Origin: CAVZVZ01 sp963778895
GTDB taxonomy: Bacteria > Actinomycetota > Acidimicrobiia > Acidimicrobiales > Acidimicrobilacustridaceae
DNA: 64,000 nucleotides
Assembly (NCBI GenBank): GCA_963778895.1
Contig: CAVZVZ010000009.1
Location: 35,485 to 99,484, forward strand
Reading direction: 5' to 3'
Shown: positions 30,252-38,988 of the stretch, piece after piece
How the letters are laid out: each line of letters opens with the position of its first letter
Position numbering within the stretch: the first letter of the stretch is position 1
Program-made: the position numbers and the translations under genes
Notes under the pieces: generated by a model
Told to the model about the DNA's origin: nothing
What the model saw: the letters and a program-made list of their open reading frames with translations, nothing else
The model's database searches: none

Positions 30252-30422
30252 TCACACGTGCTGCGGGCACTCCCACTTCGGTGGGAACCACTGCCACGAC
30301 CGAGGTGCGTCCTCGCTGCACTGATCGGTCTTGACCGCGGTCACGCCGTACCAGACCAAAACCAGAAGCAGGATCAGCAACACGAAGAACCACCACGTGC
30401 CCCGTTGCGTCTTCGCGACCAC
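30252..30422 (-). CDS. Small single-helix membrane protein
   Basis: This 56-residue protein starts at GTG 30422, just after a GGAGGAG ribosome site. A short basic N-terminus (VAKTQRGTW) leads into one strong helix WFFVLLILLLVLVWYGVTAV, then an outer tail with two cysteines and several tryptophans (SWQWFPPKWECPQ). I recognise no family. The good ribosome site and helix make it a real gene. The tail would face outward and could form a disulphide. Confidence 0.65.
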   Translation of the reverse strand: MVAKTQRGTWWFFVLLILLLVLVWYGVTAVKTDQCSEDAPRSWQWFPPKWECPQHV

Positions 30423-30517
30423 GAGTCTCCTCCCGCACCCTCCGCGGCATCGCATGAAGGTCCCTACATGGTACGTCCGCGGTCGCGGCGCGGGGGTGGA
30501 CTACCACCGAGGTCGCC

Positions 30518-33211
30518 TCAGCCACCCTTGGCATCGGCCCACGTGGGCCCGTACGAAAGGTTCACCTCGAGCGGCACGCGCAGGTCGAACGCACCCGACA
30601 TCGCGTCGAGAACGACCGAGGTGACGGCGTCGCGTTCGTGCGGCTCGACCTCGACGAGGACCTCGTCGTGAACCTGCAGGATCAGCCGGCTGGTGAACTC
30701 GCTGGCCTCGATGGCTTCGTCGAGGCGGACCAGCGCGACCTTGAAGATGTCGGCTGCGAGCCCCTGGATACCGGCGTTCATGGCTTGGCGCTCGCCCGCC
30801 TGGCGGATGCGATAGTTGCTCGCGCTCAGCTCGGGGATGAGCCGGCGCCGACCGAAGAGGGTCTCGGTGTAGCCCCGCTCACGCGCCTCCGCCACGGTCT
30901 GATCCATGTAGGCGCGCACCGCCGGGAACGCTTCGAAGTACGCGTCGAGGATGACCTGCGCTTCCTCGGTGGGAATCGAGAGCCGCTGACCGAGCCCGTA
31001 AGCCTCCATGCCGTAGGCCAACCCGTACGACACCATCTTCGCCTTCGAGCGTTGATCGATCGCGACCTTGTCGGGATCGACATCGAAGATGCGGGCCGCG
31101 GTCGCGGTGTGGATGTCCTGGCCGGACTCGAACGCGGCGATGAGCCCGGGGTCAACGGCTAGGTGCGCGATGCAGCGCAGCTCGATCTGGTTGTAGTCGG
31201 CCACGAGCAGCTCGTAGCCGTCGGCGGCCACGAACGCCTTGCGGAAAGCGCGCCCCACCTCGCTGCGCACCGGGATGTTGTGCAGGTTCGGTGCATCCGA
31301 GCTCAACCGCCCGGTGCGCGCCACGGTCTGGTTGAACGTGGCATGGATGCGCCCGTCGGGCTGGACCTCGGCCAGTAGCCCGGTGCCGTACGTCGAACGC
31401 AGCTTCTCGACCTCGCGGTACTGCAGCAGGTGCTCGATGATCGGATGCTCGCCCAGCAGTTTCTCGAGCGATGCCGCGTCGGTCGAGAAACCGGTCTTGG
31501 TCTTCTTCTGCGGCGTCAGACCCAAGCGGTCGAAGAGGACCTCGCGCAGCTGGGGCGTGGAGTTGACGTTGAACTCCTCGCCCGCGTCCTTCCAGATCTC
31601 GCCGCGCAGGCGATCGCAGTCGGCGCCGAGCTGGTCGTTGAGTCGTTGCAGCTCGGCCACGTCGACGCCGACTCCGATGACCTCCATCCGCGCCAACACG
31701 CGGACGAGCGGAACCTCGATGTCGTCGTTGAGCGGCGTGAGGCCCCGCCCCTCGAGCGCAGCCGACAGCGGTTGCACCAAACGAGCCACCGCGAGAGCGC
31801 GTCGACCGGCCTCCTGCCACGGCGGCACCGTGGAGTCGTCGAAGTCGAGCTGGCCTTCGGCCGCGCCGGCATCGTCGGGCAGACGAGCCTGGGCGTAGCG
31901 ATCGAGCAGCTCCTCGAGCACGTAACGCGACTCGGCCGGGTCGACCAGGTACGCCGCGATCATGGTGTCGAGCACCAAGGTGTGCACGTCGACGCCGTAG
32001 TCGAACAGCGCGCGCATCAAGGACTTGGCGTCGTGGGCCGCGAGCTTGCGACCACCGACGGCGACCAGCGCGCGCAGCGCGTCGGCGACTTCGGGCTCGG
32101 CGATGATCTCCGCGGGTATCCACGCGACCTCGCCCGAGGCCATCTCGGTGACCAGCGCGAGCCCTTCGATCGGCGAACGCCCCTCAGTGCCGGTCCACGC
32201 CGTCGAGACCGACAGCGGATCGGCACCGGCGCGCAACGACTCGAGCAGTTCGGCCGCCTCGGGCGCGGTGTCGACGACGGTCACTTCGGCCTCGATCACG
32301 CTCGACCCCGTCGTGGCCGGGTCTTCCGAGCTCGGCTCCTCGCCGAGCGCCTCGATGAGCCGGTCGTACAACGTGCGGAACTCGAGGAAGTCGAACAGCT
32401 TGCGCACGGCATCCATGTCGAGATCACTGGCCCGGAGCGGCGCGGGACCGCCTTCGAGCTCGACGTCACGGAGCAGCACCATGACTTCGGCGTTCTGGCG
32501 CACCTGGGCCTCGGCTTCGCCGAGGTTCTGGCGCAGCTTCGGGGTCTGCTCGTCGAGATGCTCGAAGATGCCCTCGATGCCGCCGTACTTGTTGATCAGC
32601 TTGGCCGCGGTCTTCTCGCCCACGCCCGGCACGCCCGGCAGGTTGTCGGAAGGATCACCACGCAGCGCCGCGTACTGCACATAGAGGTCGGGGTGCACCC
32701 CGGTGCGTTCTTCGATGCCGGCCTCGTCGTACAAGGCGTAGTCGGACACGCCGCGCCGGTTGTAGAGCACCCGAACGTGCGGATCCTCGACGAGTTGGTA
32801 GGCGTCGCGGTCGCCGGTGACGATCAACACCTCGTCGCCGTTGTCGCGGGCCTGCGTCGCGAGCGTGGCGATGATGTCGTCGGCCTCGAAGCCGGGCGCC
32901 TCGATGATCGGGAGCCGCAACGTCTCGATGACCTCGCGCACCAGACCCATCTGCTGGCGCAGGATGTCGGGGGCTGCTTCGCGGTTGGCCTTGTAGGTCG
33001 CGACCTGTTCGTGGCGAAAGGTCGGCTCCGGCCGGTCGAAGGCCACGGCGATTTCATCGGGCTCGTGATCGCGGATGAGGTTGATGAGCATCGAGGTGAA
33101 CCCGAAAACGGCGTTGGTCACTTGACCCGCGGCCGTCGCCATATCGGTCGGCAGCGCGAAAAACGCCCGATAGGTGAGCGAGTTCCCATCGATCAGCATG
33201 ATTTTCGGCAT
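30518..33211 (-). CDS. polA: DNA polymerase I
   Basis: This 897-residue protein has a 5'-nuclease domain (residues 1 to about 290, with FEADDIIATLA and RGDPSDNLPGVPGVGEKTA), a degenerate 3'-5' exonuclease domain and a complete polymerase domain. Motif A is VADYNQIELR, the O-helix KAKMVSYGLAYGMEAYG and motif C LQVHDEVLVE. The O-helix has tyrosine (SYGLAYG) where E. coli and Taq have phenylalanine, a change known from mycobacterial PolA that lowers discrimination against dideoxynucleotides. The ATG at 33211 is used, although a TTG precedes it. It fills gaps in excision and Okazaki-fragment repair. Confidence 0.97.
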   Translation of the reverse strand: MPKIMLIDGNSLTYRAFFALPTDMATAAGQVTNAVFGFTSMLINLIRDHEPDEIAVAFDRPEPTFRHEQVATYKANREAAPDILRQQMGLVREVIETLRLPIIEAPGFEADDIIATLATQARDNGDEVLIVTGDRDAYQLVEDPHVRVLYNRRGVSDYALYDEAGIEERTGVHPDLYVQYAALRGDPSDNLPGVPGVGEKTAAKLINKYGGIEGIFEHLDEQTPKLRQNLGEAEAQVRQNAEVMVLLRDVELEGGPAPLRASDLDMDAVRKLFDFLEFRTLYDRLIEALGEEPSSEDPATTGSSVIEAEVTVVDTAPEAAELLESLRAGADPLSVSTAWTGTEGRSPIEGLALVTEMASGEVAWIPAEIIAEPEVADALRALVAVGGRKLAAHDAKSLMRALFDYGVDVHTLVLDTMIAAYLVDPAESRYVLEELLDRYAQARLPDDAGAAEGQLDFDDSTVPPWQEAGRRALAVARLVQPLSAALEGRGLTPLNDDIEVPLVRVLARMEVIGVGVDVAELQRLNDQLGADCDRLRGEIWKDAGEEFNVNSTPQLREVLFDRLGLTPQKKTKTGFSTDAASLEKLLGEHPIIEHLLQYREVEKLRSTYGTGLLAEVQPDGRIHATFNQTVARTGRLSSDAPNLHNIPVRSEVGRAFRKAFVAADGYELLVADYNQIELRCIAHLAVDPGLIAAFESGQDIHTATAARIFDVDPDKVAIDQRSKAKMVSYGLAYGMEAYGLGQRLSIPTEEAQVILDAYFEAFPAVRAYMDQTVAEARERGYTETLFGRRRLIPELSASNYRIRQAGERQAMNAGIQGLAADIFKVALVRLDEAIEASEFTSRLILQVHDEVLVEVEPHERDAVTSVVLDAMSGAFDLRVPLEVNLSYGPTWADAKGG

Positions 33212-33255
33212 CAAGTGGTGAGCCTAGGCACACCGAATGACACCCACGACGGGTG

Positions 33256-33840
33256 CTAGGCGGTGGGGGGCGCGAGCGTGCCGGCGATGATCTGCTCGCT
33301 GATGGCTTTCATCGTCATCCGCTCGGCCATGGCCTTCTTCTGGATGAACGAGAACGCATCGCCCTCGGACAGCTTGTGCTTGTCCATGAGCTGGCCCTTG
33401 GCCCGATCGACCACCTTGCGGGTCTCGAGTTGGTCCTCGAGGTTCTGGGTCTGCTCGTGGAGCACCTTCATCTCGTGGAAGCGACCGATCGCCACCTCGA
33501 TGGCCGGGATCAGCTCACTGCGCTGGAACGGCTTGACCAGGTAGGCCAACGCTCCGGCGTCGCGTGCCTGCTCGATCAGGTCGCGCTGACTGAACGCCGT
33601 CAGGATCAGCACCGCCGCTCGCCGCTCACCGGCGATCTCGCGTGCCGCGGACAGCCCGTCGAGGCCCGGCATCTTGATGTCGAGGATCGCGACGTCGGGT
33701 TCGTGCTCCTTCACCAAGTCGACCGCCTCGTCGCCTCGACCCGTCTCACCCACGACGTCGTAGCCCTCTTCCTCGAGGGTCTCCTTCAGATCGAGTCGGA
33801 TGATCGCCTCGTCCTCGGCGATGACCACGCGGGTCGGCAC
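33256..33840 (-). CDS. pdtaR: ANTAR-domain response regulator PdtaR
   Basis: This is 194 residues. The receiver domain has VVIAEDEAIIRLDLKETL, phospho-Asp in VAILDIKMPGLDG and AYLVKPFQRSEL. A coiled linker follows, then an ANTAR RNA-binding domain (VVDRAKGQLMDKHKLSEGDAF, MTMKAISEQII). ANTAR proteins act as antiterminators by binding paired hairpins in mRNA leaders. It is the orthologue of M. tuberculosis Rv1626, which also lies close to polA. The partner kinase PdtaS is not in the window. Confidence 0.93.
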   Translation of the reverse strand: MPTRVVIAEDEAIIRLDLKETLEEEGYDVVGETGRGDEAVDLVKEHEPDVAILDIKMPGLDGLSAAREIAGERRAAVLILTAFSQRDLIEQARDAGALAYLVKPFQRSELIPAIEVAIGRFHEMKVLHEQTQNLEDQLETRKVVDRAKGQLMDKHKLSEGDAFSFIQKKAMAERMTMKAISEQIIAGTLAPPTA

Positions 33841-33910
33841 GGCGGTGTCTTCTTTCTGTCGGTGACCCGAAAAGGTCGCGGCATCGTATCGGCCCGGGCT
33901 GGGCCGGTCG

Positions 33911-34213
33911 TCACGACGAGGGGCCGGAGTCGGCGATGAGCCGATCGAGCAGGTCGTCCTGGGCCTGCTCGAGCTCGGCGATCTCGGCCAGCAGGGTGGC
34001 CCGATGGCGGTTCATCACATCGGCGTGGCGTTGGGCCTCGCGGTGCTCGCGATCAGCGAGCGGGGTCTCGGACACCAGAGCCCGCAATCGGGCTTCGTCG
34101 GCCTCGTCGGCGAAGTGCGCGAGCTGCTCATCGGCGACCGAAAGCTCGCGACGAAGCTGCACCAGCCGTTCGGACACATCAGTCAGCCGCTGTTCGAGCA
34201 GCGTGCGGGCCAT
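33911..34213 (-). CDS. Small coiled-coil protein
   Basis: This 100-residue, highly charged, all-helical protein has two heptad stretches (LLEQRLTDVSERLVQLRREL and RATLLAEIAELEQAQDDLLDRL) joined by a loop, suggesting a helical hairpin. It has no cysteines or signal peptide. The ATG at 34213 lies 79 bases from the divergent tRNA gene. No family is recognised. Its position upstream of pdtaR on the same strand is its only context. Confidence 0.65.
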   Translation of the reverse strand: MARTLLEQRLTDVSERLVQLRRELSVADEQLAHFADEADEARLRALVSETPLADREHREAQRHADVMNRHRATLLAEIAELEQAQDDLLDRLIADSGPSS

Positions 34214-34292
34214 CCCGGCAGTCTAGGGCCCGACCGGGGGTCCGGTTTCGCGTCCAGCACCGCCCGCCGGCACGGCTAGATTCACGACCATT

Positions 34293-34376
34293 GCGGCGGT
34301 GCTGGAACCGGCATACAGGGCAGGCTCAAACCCTGCTGCCCTACGGGGCTTGTGGGTTCGAATCCCACCCGCCGCA
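34293..34376 (+). tRNA. tRNA-Leu (anticodon CAA)
   Basis: The 84-base cloverleaf has a 7-bp acceptor stem (GCGGCGG with CCGCCGC), anticodon stem GCAGG/CCTGC around loop CTCAAAC (anticodon CAA, reading UUG), the long variable arm of a class II tRNA (GCCCTACGGGGC), T stem GTGGG/CCCAC with loop TTCGAAT, and discriminator A. The 3' CCA is not encoded. Confidence 0.95.
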
Positions 34377-34404
34377 CTGTGACATCCCCACGGACCCGCC
34401 CTCG

Positions 34405-34542
34405 ATGACATCGAAACGTCGACGTCGGCTCGTGGTCGTGGTCGTGGTCATCGTGGCCGCCGGTGTCGCCGTCGTCGCCACGTACCGCGATCGCACCTTG
34501 CGCCGCCACGCGTCCGAGTTCGTCGAGCGGTACGGAGACTGA
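34405..34542 (+). CDS. Possible small membrane protein
   Basis: This is 45 codons from ATG 34405. A basic start MTSKRRRR, a valine-rich helix LVVVVVVIVAAGVAVVA, then a charged tail RTLRRHASEFVERYGD. Composition is right for a single-pass peptide, but the ribosome site is poor and no family is known. It lies 28 bases after the tRNA and may be co-transcribed with it or with fabD. Confidence 0.4.
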   Translation: MTSKRRRRLVVVVVVIVAAGVAVVATYRDRTLRRHASEFVERYGD

Positions 34543-34637
34543 AACTCGGCTGAAACCCTCTGGCGGTACTCAGGGTCAGAGTGGAGAAGCGCCTAAGTTC
34601 GTGCCCCAGTCCCCCAGCCCGTGGCGGAGTGCCCTCC

Positions 34638-35816
34638 ATGATCGCGTTCACGTTCCCCGGCCAGGGGTCACAGAAGCCGGGTGTCGGAACTCCTTGGGTC
34701 GAGCACCCCTCGTGGGAGCTGGTGGCAGAGGCAAGCGACGCGGCGGAGCGCGACGTCGCCCACCTGTTGCTGCACGCCGATGCCGAGGAGCTGCGCCGGA
34801 CGCGCAACGCCCAGCTGTCGACGTTCGTCGCCAGCCTCGTCGTCCTCGATGCGGTCGAACGCCTCGGTGTCACTCCGATCGCCATCGCCGGCCACAGCCT
34901 CGGCGAGTACACCGCGTTGGTCGCGGCCGGTGTGGTCTCGTTCGACGAGGGTGTGCGCCTCGTTGCCTCGCGCGGTGACGCGATGCAAGCCGCGGCCGAT
35001 GAGCGCGCCGGCACGATGGCTGCCGTGCTCGGGCTCGACGACGACGCGGTCGAGGTGGCCTGCGCGAAGGTCGACGGCGATGTGTGGGTCGCGAACTACA
35101 ACGCGCCCGGTCAGGTGGTGATCGCCGGATGTCCCGAGTCCATCGAACGGGCCACGGCCGCGGCGAAAGACCTCGGCGCCAAGAAAGTCATGCCCGTCGC
35201 GGTGAGCGGCGCGTTCCACACCCCGTTCATGGCGCCGGCACGCGACCGAGTCCGCAAGGCGATCGCCGAGGCCGACCTACGCGATGGCGACACACCGGTT
35301 TTCGCCAACGTCGATGCCGCCGCACACACCTCGGCCGATGATTGGGCCGGTCTGCTGGCGGCCCAGCTGTGCAGCCCGGTGCGGTGGCGCCAGACGCTGC
35401 ACGCCATGGCCGAGGCCGGTTGCGCGACCTTCATCGAGCTCGGACCGGGGCGCGTGCTGTCCGGCATGGTCAAGCGCACGATCCCCGACACCAACCCTTT
35501 GGCGGTGAACACGCCCGACGACCTCGACCGGCTGCTCGAGGACATCGCCGCGACACCGCAGACCAGCGCGGTCGGCACCCACGAGGGCGAGCACCTCTTC
35601 GCGACCGAGCGGCTCGTCGTGAGCCCGGGCGCCGGGATCTTCGAGCCGGCTCCCGAGGTCGGCGAAGGCACGGCGGTCGAGCCCGGACAGGTGGTCGGCA
35701 CCGTCGGCGGCCAGGAAGTGCGCACCCCGTTCAAGGGCGTCCTGATGGGCGTGCTGGCGATCGCTGGTGAACGCGTGTCGACGAGCCAGCCGGTCGCGTG
35801 GCTCCGAGTCGCGTGA
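34638..35816 (+). CDS. fabD: Malonyl-CoA:ACP transacylase with a C-terminal biotinyl-like domain
   Basis: FabD loads malonate from CoA onto ACP. Residues 1-300 are a standard transacylase: FTFPGQGSQ, nucleophile S87 in GHSLGEYTA, R112, and H194 in SGAFHTPF. Residues 323-392 form a barrel-sandwich domain like biotinyl/lipoyl carriers (VVSPGAGIFEPA, GTAVEPGQVVGTVGG, TPFKGVLMGVLAIAGERV). The biotin-accepting MKM lysine is absent, replaced by a GGQE turn. FabD is normally about 310 residues, so this is a fusion. The ATG at 34638 gives the family N-terminus. The stop overlaps the fabH start by one base. Confidence 0.93.
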   Translation: MIAFTFPGQGSQKPGVGTPWVEHPSWELVAEASDAAERDVAHLLLHADAEELRRTRNAQLSTFVASLVVLDAVERLGVTPIAIAGHSLGEYTALVAAGVVSFDEGVRLVASRGDAMQAAADERAGTMAAVLGLDDDAVEVACAKVDGDVWVANYNAPGQVVIAGCPESIERATAAAKDLGAKKVMPVAVSGAFHTPFMAPARDRVRKAIAEADLRDGDTPVFANVDAAAHTSADDWAGLLAAQLCSPVRWRQTLHAMAEAGCATFIELGPGRVLSGMVKRTIPDTNPLAVNTPDDLDRLLEDIAATPQTSAVGTHEGEHLFATERLVVSPGAGIFEPAPEVGEGTAVEPGQVVGTVGGQEVRTPFKGVLMGVLAIAGERVSTSQPVAWLRVA

Positions 35817-36742
35817 TGCCGGGCGTCAGGATCACCGGCTGGGGAACGGCCCTGCCCACCCAGGTCGTCACCAACGCCGACCTCGAGGCCCGCCTCGACA
35901 CCAACGACGCCTGGATCACCGAACGCACCGGCATCAAGGAGCGCCGGATCGGCGGCACGACCACCGGCCTGGCCATCGAGGCCGGGCGCGCCGCGATGGA
36001 GGTCGCCGGCGTGGTCGGCGCCGACATCGACGAGGTGCTGCTCGCCACCACCACCCCCGATCAGCAGATGCCGGCCACCGCGTCGGACGTGCAGCACGCG
36101 CTGGATGTGCACGGCGGCGCGTGCGACGTCAACGCCGCGTGCTCGGGCTTCGTGTACGGACTCGTGCATGCCTGCGGCCTGCTGGCGGTCGGCGCGCGCC
36201 GCGTGCTGCTGATCGGTGCCGAGACCATGAGCCGCATCACCGACCAGGACGACCGCAACACGGCGATCCTGTTCGCCGACGGCGCCGGTGCCGTCGTGCT
36301 CGAAGCCGTCGACGACGGCGACCCGCTGCTCGGCTGGGACCTGGGTTCCGATGGTTCCGCCCACGACCTGCTGTACGCCGACATCGGCGGATTCATGAAG
36401 ATGGAGGGCCGCGAGGTCTTCCGGCGGGCGGTGCGCGCCACGGTGGACTCGTCGCAGCGCTCGCTCGAGCGGGCCGGCATTACCGCCGCCGATGTCGACC
36501 TCGTGGTTCCGCACCAGGCCAACATGCGCATCATCGACGCCGCGTGCCAGCGGCTGGGCATCCCCATCGAGCGCACCGCTACGGTGCTGCAGAGCACCGG
36601 GAACACCTCCGCGGCGTCGATCCCCTTGGCCCTCGTCGACGCCATCGAGGCCGGTCGCGTGCACGAGGGGGACCTGCTGTTGCTCGTCGGATTCGGAGCG
36701 GGGATGAGTTGGGCCAGTGCGGTGCTGCGGTGGACGGAATGA
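35816..36742 (+). CDS. fabH: Beta-ketoacyl-ACP synthase III
   Basis: FabH starts fatty-acid elongation by condensing an acyl-CoA with malonyl-ACP. The 308 residues have all catalytic residues: C109 in NAACSGFVYG, H233 in HQANMRII and N263 in STGNTSAAS, plus the substrate-tunnel arginine in ITERTGIKERR. The ATG at 35816 shares its A with the fabD stop; a GTG one codon earlier is an alternative. It is coupled to fabG by an ATGA overlap. Confidence 0.95.
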   Translation: MPGVRITGWGTALPTQVVTNADLEARLDTNDAWITERTGIKERRIGGTTTGLAIEAGRAAMEVAGVVGADIDEVLLATTTPDQQMPATASDVQHALDVHGGACDVNAACSGFVYGLVHACGLLAVGARRVLLIGAETMSRITDQDDRNTAILFADGAGAVVLEAVDDGDPLLGWDLGSDGSAHDLLYADIGGFMKMEGREVFRRAVRATVDSSQRSLERAGITAADVDLVVPHQANMRIIDAACQRLGIPIERTATVLQSTGNTSAASIPLALVDAIEAGRVHEGDLLLLVGFGAGMSWASAVLRWTE

Positions 36743-37452
36743 GTCGTGTCGCGCTGGTCACCGGCGGTGCCCGCGGCATCGGGCTGGCCACGGCGCGACG
36801 CTTGGCCGCCGACGGTCACCGCGTCGCCGTCACCTATCGCACCTCTCCCCCGCCGCCCGACGCCGATGTGCTCGCGGTCGCCTGCGACGTCACCGACGCC
36901 GAGCAGGTCGATGCCGCGTTCGAGAAGATCGAACAAGAGCTGGGCAACGTCGAGATCATCGTGTCGAACGCGGGGATCACGGCCGACAAGCTCGTGCTGC
37001 GCATGACCGACGACGACTTCGCCAGCGTGATCGACACCAACCTCACCGGCGCGTTGCGCGTGGCCCGTCGGGGCGTGCAGCGCATGATGCGCGCTCGGTG
37101 GGGTCGCCTGGTGTTCATCGGTTCCGTCGTAGCGACGACCGGCCAAGCCGGCCAAGCCAACTACGCGGCCTCCAAGGCCGGCCTCGTCGGATTGGCTCGT
37201 TCGCTGGCACGCGAGTTCGCGAGCCGCAACATCACCGCCAACGTGGTGGCGCCGGGACCGATCTCGACCGAGATGCTGGCCGCGGTGGGCGACGACCGAC
37301 AGGATCTGATCAGCCAAGCCGTGCCCCTCGGCCGGCTGGGTGAGGCGGAGGAAGTGGCCGCCGCCGTAGCGTTCCTCACCAGCGATTCCGCCGGCTACAT
37401 CACCGGAGCCGTGCTGCCGGTCGACGGCGGCTTGGGCATGGGCCCGTGGTGA
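36739..37452 (+). CDS. fabG: 3-oxoacyl-ACP reductase
   Basis: This 237-residue NADPH-dependent short-chain reductase performs the first reduction of the elongation cycle. The cofactor loop is TGGARGIG (residues 8-15), with NAGIT at 78-82 and a catalytic set of N101, S129, Y142 and K146 (NYAASKAG). The C-terminus YITGAVLPVDGGLGMG closes the tetramer. The start overlaps the fabH stop by four bases. It lies 54 bases upstream of acpP. Confidence 0.95.
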   Translation: MSRVALVTGGARGIGLATARRLAADGHRVAVTYRTSPPPPDADVLAVACDVTDAEQVDAAFEKIEQELGNVEIIVSNAGITADKLVLRMTDDDFASVIDTNLTGALRVARRGVQRMMRARWGRLVFIGSVVATTGQAGQANYAASKAGLVGLARSLAREFASRNITANVVAPGPISTEMLAAVGDDRQDLISQAVPLGRLGEAEEVAAAVAFLTSDSAGYITGAVLPVDGGLGMGPW

Positions 37453-37506
37453 CCGCTAAGCAGTGGTTCAACGACAGCATCTGATCTACGACAGGGAGAC
37501 AAGCTC

Positions 37507-37746
37507 ATGGCCGATGAAGTCTTCGACCGGTTCAAGAAGTGCGCGGTCGAGGTGCTCGCCGTCGACGAGGGTCAGGTGGTCGTCACGGCCAAGTTCGGTG
37601 ACGATCTCGACGCCGACAGCCTCGACCTGGTCGAGCTCGTCATGGCGCTCGAAGAGGAGTTCGACATCAACGTCGACGAGTCCGAGCTCGAGGGCATCGA
37701 GACGGTGCAGCAGGCTCTCGACCTCGTGCAGTCCAAGCTCCCGTGA
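37507..37746 (+). CDS. acpP: Acyl carrier protein
   Basis: This 79-residue acidic four-helix protein has the phosphopantetheine serine S38 in DADSLDLVELVMALEEEF. A good ribosome site (AGGGAGA) precedes the ATG. The stop overlaps the GTG of fabF. The larger gap in front of acpP suggests extra ribosome loading, as expected for the most abundant product of the operon. Confidence 0.95.
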   Translation: MADEVFDRFKKCAVEVLAVDEGQVVVTAKFGDDLDADSLDLVELVMALEEEFDINVDESELEGIETVQQALDLVQSKLP

Positions 37747-38929
37747 GCAACAGCCCACGCCGTCGCGTCGCCGTCACCGGTGTGGGCGTCGTCGCGTCGT
37801 GTGGAACGGGAGCGGACGCGTTCTGGGACGGCCTGCTCGGCCCGGCGCCGGACGGTCCGCGCCGCGTCGAGGACTTCGACCCCGCCGTCCTGGTTCGACA
37901 ATCCCAAAGAAGCGCGGCGCACGGATCGCTTCGCGCAGTTCGCCTTCGCCGCCGCCACTCAGGCTCTCGAGCAATCCGGCGATCCCGCCGGTGACCCGAC
38001 GCGCCGAGGAGTGTGGGTGGGAACGGGTGTCGGCGGCCTGACGACGATCGAGGACCAGATCGTGGTGCGCCACGAGAAGGGCGACCGGCGTGTGTCGCCG
38101 TTTCTGGTCCCGATGATGATGCCGAACGCAGCGGCGGCCGGGATCTCGATGAAGTACGGCTGGCAGGGTCCTTGCGAGACGACCACGACGGCGTGCGCGG
38201 CCGGAACCCATTCGATCGGCAACGGCGCCCGGCTCATCCAGTCGGGCCGCTGTGAGGCGGTGATCGCCGGAAGCAGCGAGGCCGCCATGACACCGACCGG
38301 CATCGCGGGCTTCACCAACATGACGGCGATCTCGTCGTCGGGCGTGTCCCGCCCGTTCGACGTTCGCCGCGACGGCTTCGTGATGGCCGAAGGCGGCGCG
38401 GTGCTGGTCCTCGAGGAGTGGGAGGCCGCCGAGCAACGGGGCGCCACCATTCTCGCCGAGGTGCTCGGGTCCGCTTCGACCGCCGATGCCCATCACATCA
38501 CCGCGCCCGCTCCCGGCGGAAGCGGCGCCATCTCGTGCATCGAGCTCGCGCTGGCCGATGCCGGCATCGAAGCCACCGACGTGCGCCACATCAACGCGCA
38601 CGGCACGTCGACGCCACTCAACGATGCGGCCGAGGCGGAGGCGATCGCCAAGGTGTTCGGCTCGTCCGGACCGCCGGTCACCTCCATCAAGGGGATCACC
38701 GGGCACGCGCTCGGCGCGGCGGGGGCGCTCGAAGCGGTCGCCGTGGTGATGTCGATCCAGAACGAGCTCATCCCACCCACGGTCGGCTACGCCGAGCCCG
38801 ATCCCGAGCTCGCGGGCATCGACCTCGTGTACGGCGAGCCGCGTTCGTGGACACCAGGCCCGACACTCTCGAACAGCTTCGGCTTCGGTGGTCACAACGG
38901 CTGCGTGGTGTTCGGACCCCGCGGTCTGA
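37743..38929 (+). CDS. fabF: Beta-ketoacyl-ACP synthase II (frame-broken)
   Basis: FabF is the elongating condensing enzyme. GTG 37743 begins VSNSPRRRVAVTGVGVVA. A break near 37885 moves to the frame reading WFDNPKEARRTDRFAQFA. The catalytic Cys is in TACAAGTHSIG, with His in NAHGTSTPLND and GHALGAAGALEA, and the end is NSFGFGGHNGCVVF. Without a second correction near 38922 the frame would run on antisense through fabZ; a one-base change gives a stop at 38927-38929 and about 395 residues, close to the family length. Confidence 0.9.
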
Positions 38930-38988
38930 CCCTCAGGCGCATACCGGCCCGGCTCCGTGACGCAGGACGACGCGAGCTGGATGACCGA

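Noticed and set aside
31430..33259. 609-codon plus-strand frame opposite polA
   Set aside because: Shadow of polA; the polymerase motifs on the other strand are unambiguous.
34293..34376. tRNA-Leu as a mobile-element attachment site
   Set aside because: No integrase, no partial tRNA copy and no change in codon use beside it; core genes lie on both sides.
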